Assembly (NCBI GenBank): GCA_030278955.1
Contig: JAOANR010000009.1
Coordinates: 35,751,504-35,815,503 of the forward strand
Reading direction: 5' to 3'
Origin: Hygrophila difformis
Lineage: Eukaryota; Streptophyta; Magnoliopsida; Lamiales; Acanthaceae
Length of the DNA stretch: 64,000 bases
The translations under genes and the position numbers were made by a program. Under the pieces are notes generated by a model. That model searched no databases. It was not told the origin of the DNA and saw nothing but the letters and a program-made list of their open reading frames with translations. The number at the start of each line of letters is the position of its first letter. Position 1 is the first letter of the stretch. Positions 42,832 through 54,845 of this stretch are shown piece by piece.

Positions 42832-43049
42832 GCTATATGATATAGCATTTAGCAACAATATTTGGTTCAACAAAATCATCAAAATCCAGGTGCGTGATAT
42901 TGTTATTTAATAAATCATCATATATATCATCATGGGCATTATGGTGTGTTTCAATACATTGTCTTTCTTTTCGTTCTTTTAAGGCCTGATACAAATTCAA
43001 CTAAATGTCTTGCTGTGTGACAAGTTTGAGCCGGATGACCTTTAATTCC

Positions 43050-43845
43050 AAAGCGATCATAGATTTTATTAGTGTTTGTTTTTTCTTGTGTAATTTATAT
43101 GTTGTGGTTATAAGGCTTTCTGTTATCATATCTCCGATATTGCTCAAATCGAGGCTTATTTTGATAATTATTTGGTGAGATGATTCAACTTTGCCTCGAT
43201 TTTGATACCGATTTCGGTCACGATCATCATTTTGATTTCTAGAGTGCCCATGATCACGCGCATGTTTTTCTGATTGAGTCGCGTTTACTCCAGGGTACGA
43301 TTTTGTACTTGTAGGCTAGATCAATGATTTTTCAACAGCAATTCCTTATTTTGTCCAGCCAATAATAAACACGTGATAAGATCGAAATATTTTTTGAAAC
43401 CTCTTTCACGATATTGATGTTGCAATAGTGTGTTTGTTGCATGAAACGTAGAGAAAACATGTTTGCAGCATATCTTCATCATATATCTTTTGCCCACATA
43501 ATTGCAATTGGGTAGTAATTTTGAAAATAGTCAAATTATATTTCCGGACTACTTTAAAGTCCTGGTTGTGCCAGTCATTATGAGTTTTTGGAAGCATCAT
43601 CAATTTTAGATTATCATATATTTCTTTCAGCCTTTCCCAAAATACCAGTGGGGATTCTACCATCACGTACTCCATTTTTAGTGTCTCTTTGATATGATGA
43701 CACAAGAAAATCATGGCTTTTGCCTGATTTTGATGGCTGATATTTTTGTCTTCGGCAATAGTATCTTCTAGGCACATTGAAGCAAAGATGTTTTTCACAT
43801 CTCGGGCCCCGGATTCGATGATTAAAGGAGCAAACTCCTGCTTTG
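43050..43845 (-). pseudogene. Copia gag, left arm
   Basis: Minus strand. From the centre of the inverted repeat the frame reads TSKQEFAPLIIESG, then DVKNIFASMCLEDTIAEDKN, QAKAMIFLCHHIKETLKMEY, ESPLVFWERLKEIYDNLK and QDFKVVRKYNLTIFKITTQL. This is the UBN2-type gag of plant copia. The open part is 43798-43406. Further on, the glutamine/arginine-rich stretch and zinc-knuckle area are degenerate. No 5' LTR or leader precedes it. Confidence 0.85.
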
Positions 43846-43905
43846 AGGTAATATTTAATCTCTTGTCATTTCTATTAACGTTGTCTAACGATTATATGTC
43901 TAACA
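43846..43905. other. Centre of the copia inverted repeat
   Basis: A spacer of about 60 bp between two gag starts that point away from each other. On the left the minus-strand gag begins with TCAAAGCAGGAGTTTGCTCC, and on the right the plus strand has TCAAAGCAGAAGTTTGCTCA. The spacer includes the right-hand ATG at 43899. Confidence 0.8.
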
Positions 43906-44830
43906 TTTCAAAGCAGAAGTTTGCTCATTTAATCGTTGAAGGAAATAATTATATGTTCGGGGCCTGAGATGTGAAAAGCATTTTTGCTTTAATGGGCCTA
44001 GAAGATACTATAGTCGAAGAAAAAATACCAAACGTCAAAATCAGGCAAAAACCATGATTTTCTTATGCCATCATATCGAAGAGGCACTAAAAATGGAGTA
44101 CGTGACAGTGGAATCCCCACTGGTATTCTGGGAAAGGCTGAAAGAAAGATATGATAATCTAAAACCGAAGGTGCTTCCAAAAACTCATAATGAATGACAC
44201 AACCTGAGGCTTCAGGACTTTAAAGTAGTTCGGAAATTAATTCGGCTATTTTCAAAATTACCGCCTAATTGCAATTATGTGGGCAAAAGATATATGATGA
44301 AGATATGTTGCAAACACGTTTTCTCTACATTTCATGCAACAAACACACTGTTGCAACATCAACATCGTGAATGAGGTTTCAAAAAATATTTCGATCTTAT
44401 CACCTGTTTAGTATTGGCTGTACAAAATAACGAATTGCTATTGAAAAATCATGGATCTAAGCCTGCAGGTGCAAAACCGTACCCTGAAGTAAATGCGACT
44501 CAATCAGCAAAACATGCGCGTGATCGTGGGCACTCTAGAAATCAAAATGACAATCGTGACCGAAATCGGTATAAAAATTGAGGCAGAGTTGAATCATCTT
44601 GTCAAACTAATTATCAAAATAAACCTCAATTTGAACAATATTGCAGATATGATAAGAGAAAGCCTTACAACCACAAAAAAGAAATTACACAAGAAAACAC
44701 AAATACACTAATATAATCTATGATCGCTTTGGAATTAAAAGTCATTCGGCTCAAACTTATCACACAGCTAGACACAGCTGAATTGTATCAGGCCTTAAAA
44801 GAATGAAAAGAAAGACAAGGTGTTGAAACA
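43899..44830 (+). pseudogene. Copia gag, right arm
   Basis: Starts MSNISKQKFAHLIVEGNNYM and has a stop after MFGA. It then continues with DVKSIFALMGLEDTIVEEKI, ALKMEYVTVESPLVFWERLK and LQDFKVVRK. The tail is Q/N/R-rich, with a degenerate zinc knuckle near 44722-44760 (DRFGIKSHSAQTYH, cysteines lost). Roughly 85-90% alike to the left-arm gag by eye. Many stops. Confidence 0.85.
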
Positions 44831-44979
44831 CACTAGAATATCCACGATGATACATATGATAATATATTAAATAATAATATCACGCACCTAGATGCTGATG
44901 ATTATATTAGTGTATTTGTGTTATTGATGCTAAATGATATATCATATAGTTATATATTTTGCACTTCTCTTTTATAACC

Positions 44980-46060
44980 TCTGTATAATATAAATATGTT
45001 TTTGCATTGATCTTATTTATATTGCTGATATTTGATTATCTTCTTATATTCTTGTAAAGAAATTGATGCTGGAAATTTAAAAGTCGGAGATGATATCTGT
45101 CTCATTAACAATGCAACAACGCATAGCATTTTGAAAAGCAAAAGCTATTTCTCCAATTTAAAATTGGAAAAGACCGCGGTGAAAACTATAAGTGGAAATG
45201 CAAAATGCCTTGAAGGCTCCGGTAGAGTTGTTATAGTTCTCACTAAAAGGACAAAAATGGCGATTGAAAACACCTTATTCTCACGGAAAGCTTGAAAAAA
45301 TCTACCGAGCTTCAATAATATTTGAAAAAATCGATATCACATTGAAACTTCAAAAGAGGTAGATCACGAGTATTTTTTGATAAATCGAATTGAAAATGAA
45401 CAAAAATTTGTGAATGAAAAATTCTCATGTTACTCTTCTGGCTTACACTATACGAAAATATGTACTGCAGAAATACATAACCTATTAGGCTTGAAAGCTA
45501 CTAGTGAATCTTGCCTGGTACGATATACTTGGGCATCCTGACAGTATAATGCTGAGACGAATTATCTAAAATTCAAATGATCATACATTGAAAAAACTAA
45601 TGATATTGAACCAAAATGAGTTCAAGTTTTCTTCTTGTTCACAATGGATATTAGAAAGGAGATCATCTCTAGTAAGAGTGGGAATTGAATCCTCTACATT
45701 CCTAGAAAGAATTCAAGGCGATATATGTGGACCTATTGATCTACCGTGTGGACATTTCAAGTACTTTATGGTACTAATTGGCGCATCATCACACTGGTCG
45801 TACGTTTGTTTATTATCAACTCGCAATTTGGCCTTCGCAAGATTACATGCACAAATTATAATATTGCGACCACAGTTTCTAGATCACACGATAAAGAAAA
45901 TACGCATTGATAATGCTGGAGAATATACATCATATATATTTGATGATTTTTGCATGTTGATTGAAAATACTGTTGAACATCATATGCCTCATTGTGCACA
46001 TGCAAAATGGTCTGGCTGAATCATTTATTAAAAATTGCAATTAATTGCAAGTCAAAAATG
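44980..46060 (+). pseudogene. Copia GAG-pre-integrase and integrase, right arm
   Basis: 44980-45295 has IDAGNLKVGDDICLINNATT and the HSILKSKSYFSNLKLEKTAV block. 45588-46019 has FLERIQGDICGPIDLPCGHF (first D), IRIDNAGEYTSYIFDDFCML (second D) and AHAKWSG. After SFIK a deletion of about 150 bp relative to the left arm removes the RSLLMKSKLPVSAW to FGKDPNIS part. The frame then resumes in GCAVYV-like sequence. Confidence 0.85.
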
Positions 46061-47463
46061 GGTGTGCGGTTTATGTATCAATTGTGCCACCACAACGTAC
46101 ACAAATAGGACCTCAAACAATGTTGAGCATATATGTCGGGTATGAATCACCATCGATTATTAAATATCTTGAATAAAAAATAGGTGATGTATTTACTGCA
46201 AGATTTGCAGATTGTCATTTTGATGAATCTCGTTTCCCAACATTAGGGGGAAATAATGATCAACTAAAAAACAAATTTAGTGGAAAACTCCACTCGACTT
46301 TGGTAATCCTCGTACAAAGTAATGTGAACTTGAAGTTGAAAGAATTGTGCATTCACATGGAATTGCAAATCAATTACCGATGCTTTTAATAATGCTGCGA
46401 AATTCACGAAATCATATATTGCAATAGCAAATGCACCAGCTAAAATAAATGTCCCGGAAGGGCAATTACCGAGTGCAAATGAATCAAATACACGTTTGAA
46501 ACATGACATACCTTTGGGTTCTAAGAATAATAATCCTGGAAATAGAAAATTAACAAATGAGAAGGTTGTTGATATAATTCCAACCAATGAAAATGCTGAA
46601 GCCGAAATAAGCTTATACACAAAAGGTATTAAAGTAATTTCGAATGGATTATGCTCATCCACTAAGTAATCCAATGGCATTCGGGCATTTGATCCCGCAA
46701 AGGATCCATTTAGGCCAAAGGAATATAATGAAGAACAACTTGACATAGAAATACCATATTTAAGCGCAATTGGCGCATTGATGTATCTTTCAAATATCAC
46801 GTGGTCTGATATCTCGTTTATAATCAATTTACTCGCAAGATTTGGTTTTTGCCATACTCAACGATATTGGAAAGGTATAAAGCACATTTCACAATCTCCA
46901 AGGAACAATTAATCTTGGATTATTTTACTCAAAACTCTCGACATGAGTTAATCGGCTATGCCAATGAAGGCTATTTTTCAGACCCGTATAAAGCCAAATC
47001 TCAGACATACTATATCTTTATGTGTGGAGGAACTGCTATCTCATGGAGATTTATGAAACAAACATTAACAGCTACTTAATCAAATCATGCCAACATATTA
47101 GCAATCCATGAGTAAGTCGAAAATGTATTTTGTTGAGATCAATGACTCAGCATATATTGAAAAATAGTGGTTCAATCATTGAATCCAAATATTCCCCCAA
47201 CAATTTATTTGTAGATAATTCGGCTTGTATAGCCCAATTGATATGAGGTTCTATAAAAGGTGAATTGTGAAATTGTGAAATTTCTATACCCATGATCATC
47301 AAAAAAATTGTGAAATTGATGTGCAACAAATTCGGTCATGGAGGAATTTAGCATCTTTATTAACCAAGATATTGCCGACTGCAATATTCGAGAAGCTCAT
47401 GAAGAAAATTGGAATACAACGACTTTGAGATTTGAAATGAGGTGCAAATCAGGGGAAGAATAA
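46061..47463 (+). pseudogene. Copia integrase end, linker, RT remnant and RNase H, right arm
   Basis: It contains RTQIGPQTMLSIYVGYESPS, GDVFTARFADCHFDESRFPT, the linker PLGSKNNNPGNRKLTNEKVV, and AEAEISLYTKG. The frame then jumps near 46630-46650 to AHPLSNPM and DPAKDPFRPKEYNEEQL, YLSAIGALMYLSN, CGGTAISWRFMKQTL and the end of RNase H near 47460. The RT core is missing at the same point as in the left arm. Stops are frequent. Confidence 0.82.
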
Positions 47464-47568
47464 ATACAAGAATATTATGCTCTTTTTCCTTCATTAGAAT
47501 TTTTCCCACGATTTTTTTTTCCTAGTATAAGGTTTTAACGATGCATATTCTCTGTATATAAGATAACG

Positions 47569-47578
47569 AAGGGGGAGT
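47569..47578 (+). other. Polypurine tract of the copia right arm
   Basis: AAGGGGGAGT, two bases before the LTR start TGTAATAAATG. Confidence 0.7.
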
Positions 47579-49007
47579 ATTGTAATAAATGCGTGTAGGT
47601 AAATGTCTTGTACACTAAAATGTACCATGAGTGGCATGAAACTCCGGATCAAGCAACTCGATAATCCGGACATGAATTTATTTAGCTTGGACTAATTAAT
47701 TTGATGAAGACAAGTCTTGGTCCAATTAAGTTGCAAGCCCAATTCTCCATTGATTCAAAAGACGAGAAGCCCGAATTCCCAAAGGTCCAACCCAACTCTA
47801 TATATATTTGCCGATTCCTCGGCTTATTTCAGGAGTAGCCCGACAACTCCAATTTAATGCAAGTTTGGCGACATCAGCTAATTTGTTCCAATTCCAATTT
47901 GCATATGGTCAAAATATTCCAACTAAGCTAGCGGGTCCTACAGACAATACATCTTCTACCAATTTCCATTTCTTGTGCACATGAAAGGTCCCGCAGGCAT
48001 CTCCATCCCATTTTAGATGTTTTGTTTGATTTTGATACTGTTCATTGTTCAACTTTGACTCAATATTATTATAAGTATATAATTGAAAAAAATAATTGAG
48101 TTTGATCTTGTTTTTTTTGCAAAGCCAAAAAGGCCAGAGAACAAAGAGCAAAAAACAAAGGGGAAAACACTACAGCAAGCTAAAAAAGGAAAGAAAACAC
48201 TACAGCAGAAACAGAAAACTGAGAAAACAGAAAAAAAAAAAAACCAAGCTACAGGCGGGGGATGCCAACACCCGACTCATCTGCAGCCATTTCCCCGCGA
48301 ACGAAATCCGGAGGGTAGGCCCAAGTGGTGAAAAAATCTTCTCCCGAGGCACCACGCTTGGCGAGATTGTCGGCCACCCTATTACCTTCCCTTAATACAT
48401 GATGAAAGTCGCAACAATCAAAGGAGCCCTGGAGTTCGATGAATATATATTTTACATAACTTGTCGGCCACGCTTGATCTTGTTAGATTCGTTTAACTGT
48501 ATAGCTTTTGAATATATATTTTACATAATTTTTACTTGTATATTTTAAGATATTAACAATTTAAAAAGTGCATTTGATTGTGTGTAGAAGTCAAACAAGA
48601 CATATTAGTTGGGATAGAGGGAGGACTACTCTTGGACCTCGAGGTCCTGTCCCTTTACCGTACGAAAGCCGAATGCACAACTCCAATTTCCCTTATTTCC
48701 TTTCGTACAAAGCTCTTTTGGTTTCACCGAAATGTATTAGGTCCTTTTTCTTTATTATTGTCTAAATTAGATTAAGGCTTGTTTAGTTAATTATTTGTAG
48801 TTAGGGTGGTAGAAAATTCGAATCGAACTGTTGAACCGTTGATCCGAATCGAATTTTTGGTTAACCAGAGTGTTCGGTTCGGTTACAAATACCTCACCAC
48901 AGGTATTTATTCAGTTAAGTTCGGTTACGATTTTTTGGATTTTTTTTTACCCCGGTTGACCGAACCGAACAATAACTTATAATTAAATTTTAATTTTTAA
49001 AAATATA

Positions 49008-49148
49008 CTTCCTCCGTTCTTTTTTAATTGCCACGGACCCACTTGACTATATTTTATCTTATATAATTGTATTAAAAACTCGAATCAAAGTTACTCAATT
49101 AACAGTGACAAAACCTCCAATGTGTCACTTATAAAAGAACGGAGGAAG
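49008..49148. mobile_element. Stowaway-like MITE (141 bp)
   Basis: CTTCCTCCGTTCTTTTTTAA and the complementary AAAAGAACGGAGGAAG, flanked by TA. It is nested in the hAT-type element. Confidence 0.88.
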
Positions 49149-50060
49149 TATTACTTTTAGTAATAGTAAAATTGATCAGTAACCCTAAATCAACCATATC
49201 CCTCCAGATTCCACTCTGCACCGCTCTCATCCCCTCCCCATCCGTCCTTCCTCCCAAACCCCCTGTTAATCCATCCACCTCCAGGCTCCGGCACGGCGGG
49301 GCATCGACAGCGACACAACATGACAGCGACAGCGGAGCGCCGCTCATCCCCTTCTGGCCTTCCCATCCTTCGCGAGGCCCACTCAGCCCCTTTCGGCCTT
49401 CATTTCATTCATTCAGCCGTTCATCTTCGTCGCTTGATTTGCTTCACAAATCCGGTCATCACCGTCACTGAAACATCCGGTCATTCCCTTCCGGCCTCCC
49501 CTTCGCGAGGCTGTGACAGCTGCACAGTGCCGCTCATCCTTTTTTGGAAGTGACGCGATCTCTCCCGTTCCAGGTTACTGGCTTGTTGATTCGTTGTTCA
49601 AATGGTTTTTCTTTAGCTTTATTACGAATCATTTGACCTGTAGGAAATAAAAAAAGTGAAAGTATATGATATGGGGTTCATTCTTGTAAGATGTAAGTAG
49701 TTTAATTTTAAGGTTTTGTAGAAAGTTGTTTGCTTAATCAACAGTTATTGTTCTTGATAGTGGCACTCTGTACTTGCATTAATCCAGTTATTCCCATAGG
49801 TTGTTGACTGCACTCTTCATTTTGAATATGAACATCTGTTATCATCTTTGGGACTGGTTGATGCTTCATTTTCGGTTTCTTGTCAAATTGCATTTCTGCT
49901 CGTATTTCTTCTGCTTTGATATGTGATTTGTAGTTGATACAGAGCAATTGCTAGGGGCTGGGGGTTTGTCTTTAATGTACTAGCTTTGTCCGTTACTAAA
50001 AAAATTTTGTCATTCGAGTTCATATCCTGGAAAATTGATATTCATTTTGTTTTGTTTCAG

Positions 50061-50195
50061 GTACTCAATCAAGGAACGAAAAACAAATTTTTTGTTATTG
50101 GCCCGGCCACCTTAAACCTTGCTGAATATGCTTCCAAGATTGATGATGATCAATATTTCGAAATTAAAATTCCTTTGACAGTTTCTAACAATTAA
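50061..50195 (+). pseudogene. Captured exon resembling an NT-type C2 domain
   Basis: After a good acceptor (TTTGTTTCAG, ending at 50060) the frame reads VLNQGTKNKFFVIGPATLNL followed by AEYASKIDDDQYFEIKIPLT and ends at a stop at 50193. The pattern of a short insert, then G-x-A-T-L-N-L-A-E-Y-A and a final IPL strand resembles the middle of EEIG1/EHBP1-type N-terminal C2 domains of plant proteins, which bind membranes or actin-linked partners. The recognition is from memory of the family and is tentative. No complete protein can be read, so it is best seen as a fragment carried by the hAT element. Confidence 0.4.
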
Positions 50196-51452
50196 ATATG
50201 TTGTGTATGTATACTTTGATAATCAATTTGTGTAAGATTGTGACTGATTGGCATTTGATTTGGAAATTTATTCTACAAACTTGTTTTTGAAATTTTCAAT
50301 TCGATTTGATTCGGTTCGGTTCGGTATTGCAGATAGGATGTTATTTTTTCGGTTAATTGGCATTTCGGTTATTTGAAGAGCATCTTTGTATGTAGCCCGG
50401 TTCGGTTCGGTTTGAGTAATCTGCAAATAGCAGAATTTTTCTCGGTTAACCAAATCTTTCGGTTCGATTTCGGTTTTTAGTTTCGAATATTTGCTCGGTT
50501 CGGTTCGGTTAACAAATACCTAAAAAATTCCAGGTATCCGAACCGTGCCCACCCCTATTAGTAGTTGTTAAATTTAATTCCAAAAGGCTTGTGAGCCACT
50601 GTAAGTCGGGGAGCTCTATATATATGCTCAACCTGGCCTAACGTGCAAACCATCTTTTGCTTATTTGAAAATCCTGTTTTTTTTTTTTTTTTTTTTTTGA
50701 TAAACAGTGACACTCATGTGTTGGCAAATGTGTATGAGAGCCCAAACCACACAAATTTGCTTATTTGAAAATCCTTGGTTTGCCATTGTTGAACCATTTT
50801 TCTTACAAAAGATTCTTTGAGAGCTTGGAGAAGCCAAAAATCTCATTGAGTCAAAAACTCAAACCAAATTGTGTTTAGCTTTGAGCTAAGTGCACTATCT
50901 CGGATCCTTGAAGCATTTCCGGAATCGATTCACCTTGTTTTGGAGCTTTGAAAGAGGTGGGGAAATCCTAGTTTTTACTCCTCAATATACATCCTTTGTG
51001 AGGTAGCTTCCATACCCTTTTATTTTCTTGTTCATGCTATGATATCATTGTGAGATCCATGGCCATGAGGAAGCAAAATGAATGTGTTCCTACATTCAAC
51101 TTTGGTGTACATGTAGTCCTATATATATACCCCGATGTATTACACTTGAAATATTTATAGAAATCAACCATCATTTTATTTTCTACAATTTTCTTCTTGA
51201 TCTTGTTATCTACTTTGTTTACAACAATAATGTTAGGTACAGTAATATCTATTGCATCTTTTCATATCAATAAATCTACACATTCGGCCTATTAGGCTTT
51301 ATATATACTACTATATAAGGATGAAAACGGTACGAGTACCGGTCGGATATAAGGCGTATATATGGCGGATACGGATTTAATCGGGGAACAATTATCGAAC
51401 TTCTTCATAAATTTTTTGATAAATTTTATAAAAATTATCTGATAATTTGATA

Positions 51453-51710
51453 CTCCCTCCATTTTTTTTAAAGGTTACGTTTTGAGTTTTTTTTGCTGTT
51501 CATTGTAGTACTTTGACTTCTATTTTTGTTATAGTTATAGAAGACAAAATATAGTCAAGTGAGATAGTGTTGGATTCGTCTCATCTTTTAGTTTTTAAAT
51601 ATCAATTTTTTAGAATGTTTACTTGTACCGAATTTGAGTTACTAATCGTTAAAATGTGCATTGACATACGTGCAAATGAGAAGTGTAACCTTTAAAAAAA
51701 ACTGAGGAAG
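51453..51710. mobile_element. Stowaway-like MITE (258 bp)
   Basis: CTCCCTCCATTTTTTTTAAA and the complementary TTTAAAAAAAACTGAGGAAG, flanked by TA. The right terminus is mutated. Confidence 0.8.
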
Positions 51711-51746
51711 TATATTTTTAGAATCATTGATAATTTTTAATTAATA

Positions 51747-52005
51747 CTCCCTCCGTCCCACTTAACTTGTCTTGTTTGACTTCTGCACACGATCCAATGC
51801 ACTTTTTCTATCGTTAATATCTCAAAATATGTACAATGAAATATTATGTAAAATATATATTCTAAAAGTACATGATTATACAATTCTAACAAGACCCTAC
51901 TCGACTATTTTTTTAAAATATATACTTGTAATAAAAGTGAGTTAATGTTGAACAATGAACAATGTCAAAAAGTCAAAGAAGACACATTATGTGGGACGGA
52001 GGGAG
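51747..52005. mobile_element. Stowaway-like MITE (259 bp)
   Basis: CTCCCTCCGTCCCACTTAAC and the matching TGTGGGACGGAGGGAG, flanked by TA. Confidence 0.92.
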
Positions 52006-52433
52006 TAAATAATAATATATTAAAGTTCGGATATCCATATTTAAAATGTGAATATTATCCTATCAATTTTCCCTCCGAATAAGGATACAGTCGGATATTT
52101 CGGATACGATAGGAATGCAGATATTAAGATACGAATTCGCAATCGGATACGAATATTAAAATATTCGGCCGGTTATCAAAATTCGAATTCGAATTCGGAT
52201 ATAATCAAATACGACATCAGTTTGGTCGAATATTAACCATACCGCCTTTATACCTATATATGTATATATATATATATATATTCTAGTGTTAAAATATCAA
52301 TAAATAGAGTAGAAGTTAAATCGCCAAAATGAGGGGGTATGTTTTCCTCTTTATTCAATATCAAAATCTTGTTTTTCTTATCAACTACAAAAGTGGGGAA
52401 AAAATTCACTTTTAATCCCATATGATTCCAACT

Positions 52434-52975
52434 ATAGAGATACTTCCATACAAACACAGCAAGTTTCATGGCATTGGATTTAAAATGAGAAAATTCGCTT
52501 TGAGTCCCATAGGATTTTATCTCACTCACTTTTGGTCCAAAATTTATAAAAATTTTATTTTTAGATTTGGTCGAAATTTCTACTTTTGGTTCTATTAGAT
52601 AATTATTTTTTGCACTTTTGGTCAATTGGTCTATTTTTGAAGTAAAAATATTCATGGGTCAATATGAAATTTTTAAAATTTTATCTATAAATAAATATTT
52701 TCTTAATTGATTTGTGGGGTATTTTGCAAATAGATAAACTTTTAGAAATTGCACATCGACCGATGAATAATTTTTCTTAATAAATAGACCGATTGACCAA
52801 AAGTGAAAAACATAATTATCTAATGGAACCAAAAGTGAAAATTTCAACCAAAACCAAAAGTAAAAATTTCATAAATTTGGGACCAAAAGTGAGTGAGATA
52901 AAATCCTATAGGACCAAAATCCAATGCCATGAAACTTGCTGTGTTTGTATGGACTATGGAGGTGTCTCTACCAAA
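52434..52975. repeat. Foldback element with arms of about 200 bp
   Basis: Left arm 52434-52637 and right arm 52781-52975 are inverted copies of each other (ATTTTATCTCACTCACTTTT against AAAAGTGAGTGAGATAAAAT, and ACAAACACAGCAAGTTTCAT against its complement). They are separated by an AT-rich spacer of about 140 bp. A transcript would fold into a long hairpin. Terminal duplications are not clear. Confidence 0.85.
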
Positions 52976-53663
52976 CTAAGCCTTAAATAGATGGAATTTT
53001 GAAGCTTACTCTTTATTTTCCCTTCAACAAAAATTTTAATAATAATTTCAAATTTGTGGGGATTAAAGAATAATACCATTTTGAAACATTAAATTTAACT
53101 AGTACATTTTTATTCATATCCCGACTCCTAAACCCTTCACTCACATACATCTCAAAAAAATATAATGATTTTCCAGAGCCAAAAAGAAGAAACATGTTCA
53201 GAATTCCTACACCCACTCACTACAAAAAAAGACACTATTGCGACCGGCCTCAGCGACCACAGCGAAGAGGTCGCATCACATTGAAGGGGAAATCCCTCAT
53301 TTAGTTCTTAGCGACTTCACTCAGCGACTTATCACCCCGGTCTGAAGTACAGCGACCGCGACTGCGACCTCCTATATGCGGTCGCACATTGCGACCTGGC
53401 TGCGACCTCAGATGCGGTCCCACAGGTAGGGTTTTTTTTACTTCATCTCCTTCCCCGCTGTGATTTCAGTTTTCAATCCATTTACTCCGATCCAATTCCC
53501 CCAAATCGACGACCTCCCCGAGCTGCGACCTTCATCCACCCTCAATCTCGCCATTCGATCAGCGCCAGCCCACCAACGAACCCAAGCGAGCCCCCCAACC
53601 CACGCGAGCCCCGCCACCCCAACCGACGCAAGCCCTTCCCCCCAACTCACGCGAGCCCTGCCC

Positions 53664-54600
53664 CCCCAACAGCCGGACCTGAGCAAGTTTGTGTTGCCAT
53701 GTCGCCTGAGCAAGACCGGAAGGAGACGGCTGTTGGCATCGGCGGTCCGGAAGCAGTTGACACGGGTGTTGGCAGCGGGCTTGTTGCGAATTTTGGGAAA
53801 CATTTGAGTTGAGGTATAAATCAAATCTACATTCATTTGCTTTGCCATGGATTGGGGCAGATTGGCCTCAAACATCCCGTTAATTTTCAGTTTCTTAATC
53901 TATGTTAAAATGAATCTTGTGGTATTGAAATTGTTGGATTCTCACAGTGGTATTGAATTTGTGCCATATGGAATGAATGAGTTAATTAGTCATATTGAAT
54001 TCGTGGTATCTAACGATTGAACTGATTGAACTTGTGGCTATTGAATCTTGTGGTATTGAAATTGTTGGATTCTCACAGTGGTATTGAATTTGTGCCATAT
54101 GGAATGAATGAGTTAATTAGTCGTCTTGACAACAGCCGGACCTGAGCAAGTTTGTGTTGCCACTTCGCCTGAGCAAGACCGGAAGGAGACGGTTGTTGGC
54201 ATCGGCGGTCCGGAAGCAGTTGACACGGGTGTTGGCAGCGGGCTTGTTGCGAATTTTGGGAAACATTTGAGTCGAGGTATAAATCAAATCTACATTCATT
54301 TGCTTTGCTATGGATTGGGGCAGATTGGCCTCAAACATCCCGTTAATTTTCAGTTTCTTAATCTATGTTAAAATGAATCTTGTGGTATTGAAATTTTTGG
54401 ATTCTCACACTGGTATTGAATTTGTGCCATATGGAATGAATGAGTTAATTAGTCGTATTGAATTCGTGGTATCTAACGATTGAACTGATTGAACTTCTGG
54501 CTTATGAATCTTGTGGTATTGAAATTGTTGGATTCTCACAGTGGTATTGAATTTGTGCCATATGGAATGAATGAGTTAATTAGTCGTATTGAATTTGTGG
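53664..54600. repeat. Direct duplications inside the CACTA element
   Basis: A segment with CCGGACCTGAGCAAGTTTGT at about 53673 recurs at about 54134, with a further 300 bp in common. Within and after it, a shorter unit containing GTGGTATTGAAATTGTTGGA occurs four times (53921, 54050, 54381, 54513). Confidence 0.88.
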
Positions 54601-54739
54601 TATCTAACGATTGAACTAATTGAACTTGTGGCTATAGAATTGGTGGTTTGTACTGATTGAACTTGTGGCTATTGAATTTGTGCTATCGAATGTGTGCTTC
54701 TCATTATGAGCCATACAGACTAAATGATGGATTGATTAT

Positions 54740-54814
54740 CTTCTTCTTCTTCTTCTTCTTCTTGTTCCTCTTCTTCTTCTTCTTCTTCTTCTTCTTCTTC
54801 TTCTTCTTCTTCTT

Positions 54815-54845
<31 letters not shown>
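54740..54845. repeat. (TTC)n microsatellite, about 105 bp
   Basis: Nearly pure TTC repeats with one interruption near 54764. The poly-phenylalanine frame across it is not a gene. Confidence 0.97.

Larger units (their letters stand above)
48802..50557. mobile_element. hAT-type element (1756 bp) with captured exon
   Basis: Ends TAGGGTGGTAG and CCCACCCCTA, and near-perfect 8-bp flanks TTTGTAGT (48794-48801) and TTAGTAGT (50558-50565). Subterminal regions repeat CGGTTCGGTT in both orientations. The inside (49170-50200) is not repeat-like. It has a C/T-rich stretch that could be a 5' exon or UTR, a possible intron, and a short exon at 50061-50195. A Stowaway MITE sits at 49008-49148. Confidence 0.75.
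47632..51065 (+). mobile_element. LTR-like insertion in the copia LTR
   Basis: Termini TGGCATG and CATGGCCA are inverted, and TGAG is repeated outside both ends. It has a TATA-like CTATATATATGC near 50617 followed by a T-rich leader-like part. Without the nested hAT element it is about 1.7 kb. No coding sequence was seen, so it is probably a solo LTR of an unidentified family. Confidence 0.45.
47581..51300 (+). repeat. 3' LTR of the copia right arm, interrupted
   Basis: The first 51 bases (47581-47631) and the last part (51066 to about 51300) match the left-arm LTR in order (GTCTTGTACACTAAAATGTA, then GAAGCAAAATGAATG and CTTGATCTTGTTATCTACTT). The middle is an insertion, 47632-51065. The right end is approximate. 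Confidence 0.65.
51316..52248. mobile_element. Possible hAT-type MITE carrying two Stowaway elements
   Basis: Inverted ends AAGGATGAAAACGGTAC and TACCGCCTTTATACCT, and subterminal CGGATATCC/GGATACGG-like repeats. No clear target duplication was found. Two Stowaways (51453-51710 and 51747-52005) account for much of its length. Confidence 0.45.

Noticed and set aside
53460..53807. 115-codon proline/alanine/threonine-rich frame in the CACTA element
   Set aside because: Low-complexity, no domain, and opposed by an equally long antisense frame; a captured exon is possible but unsupported.
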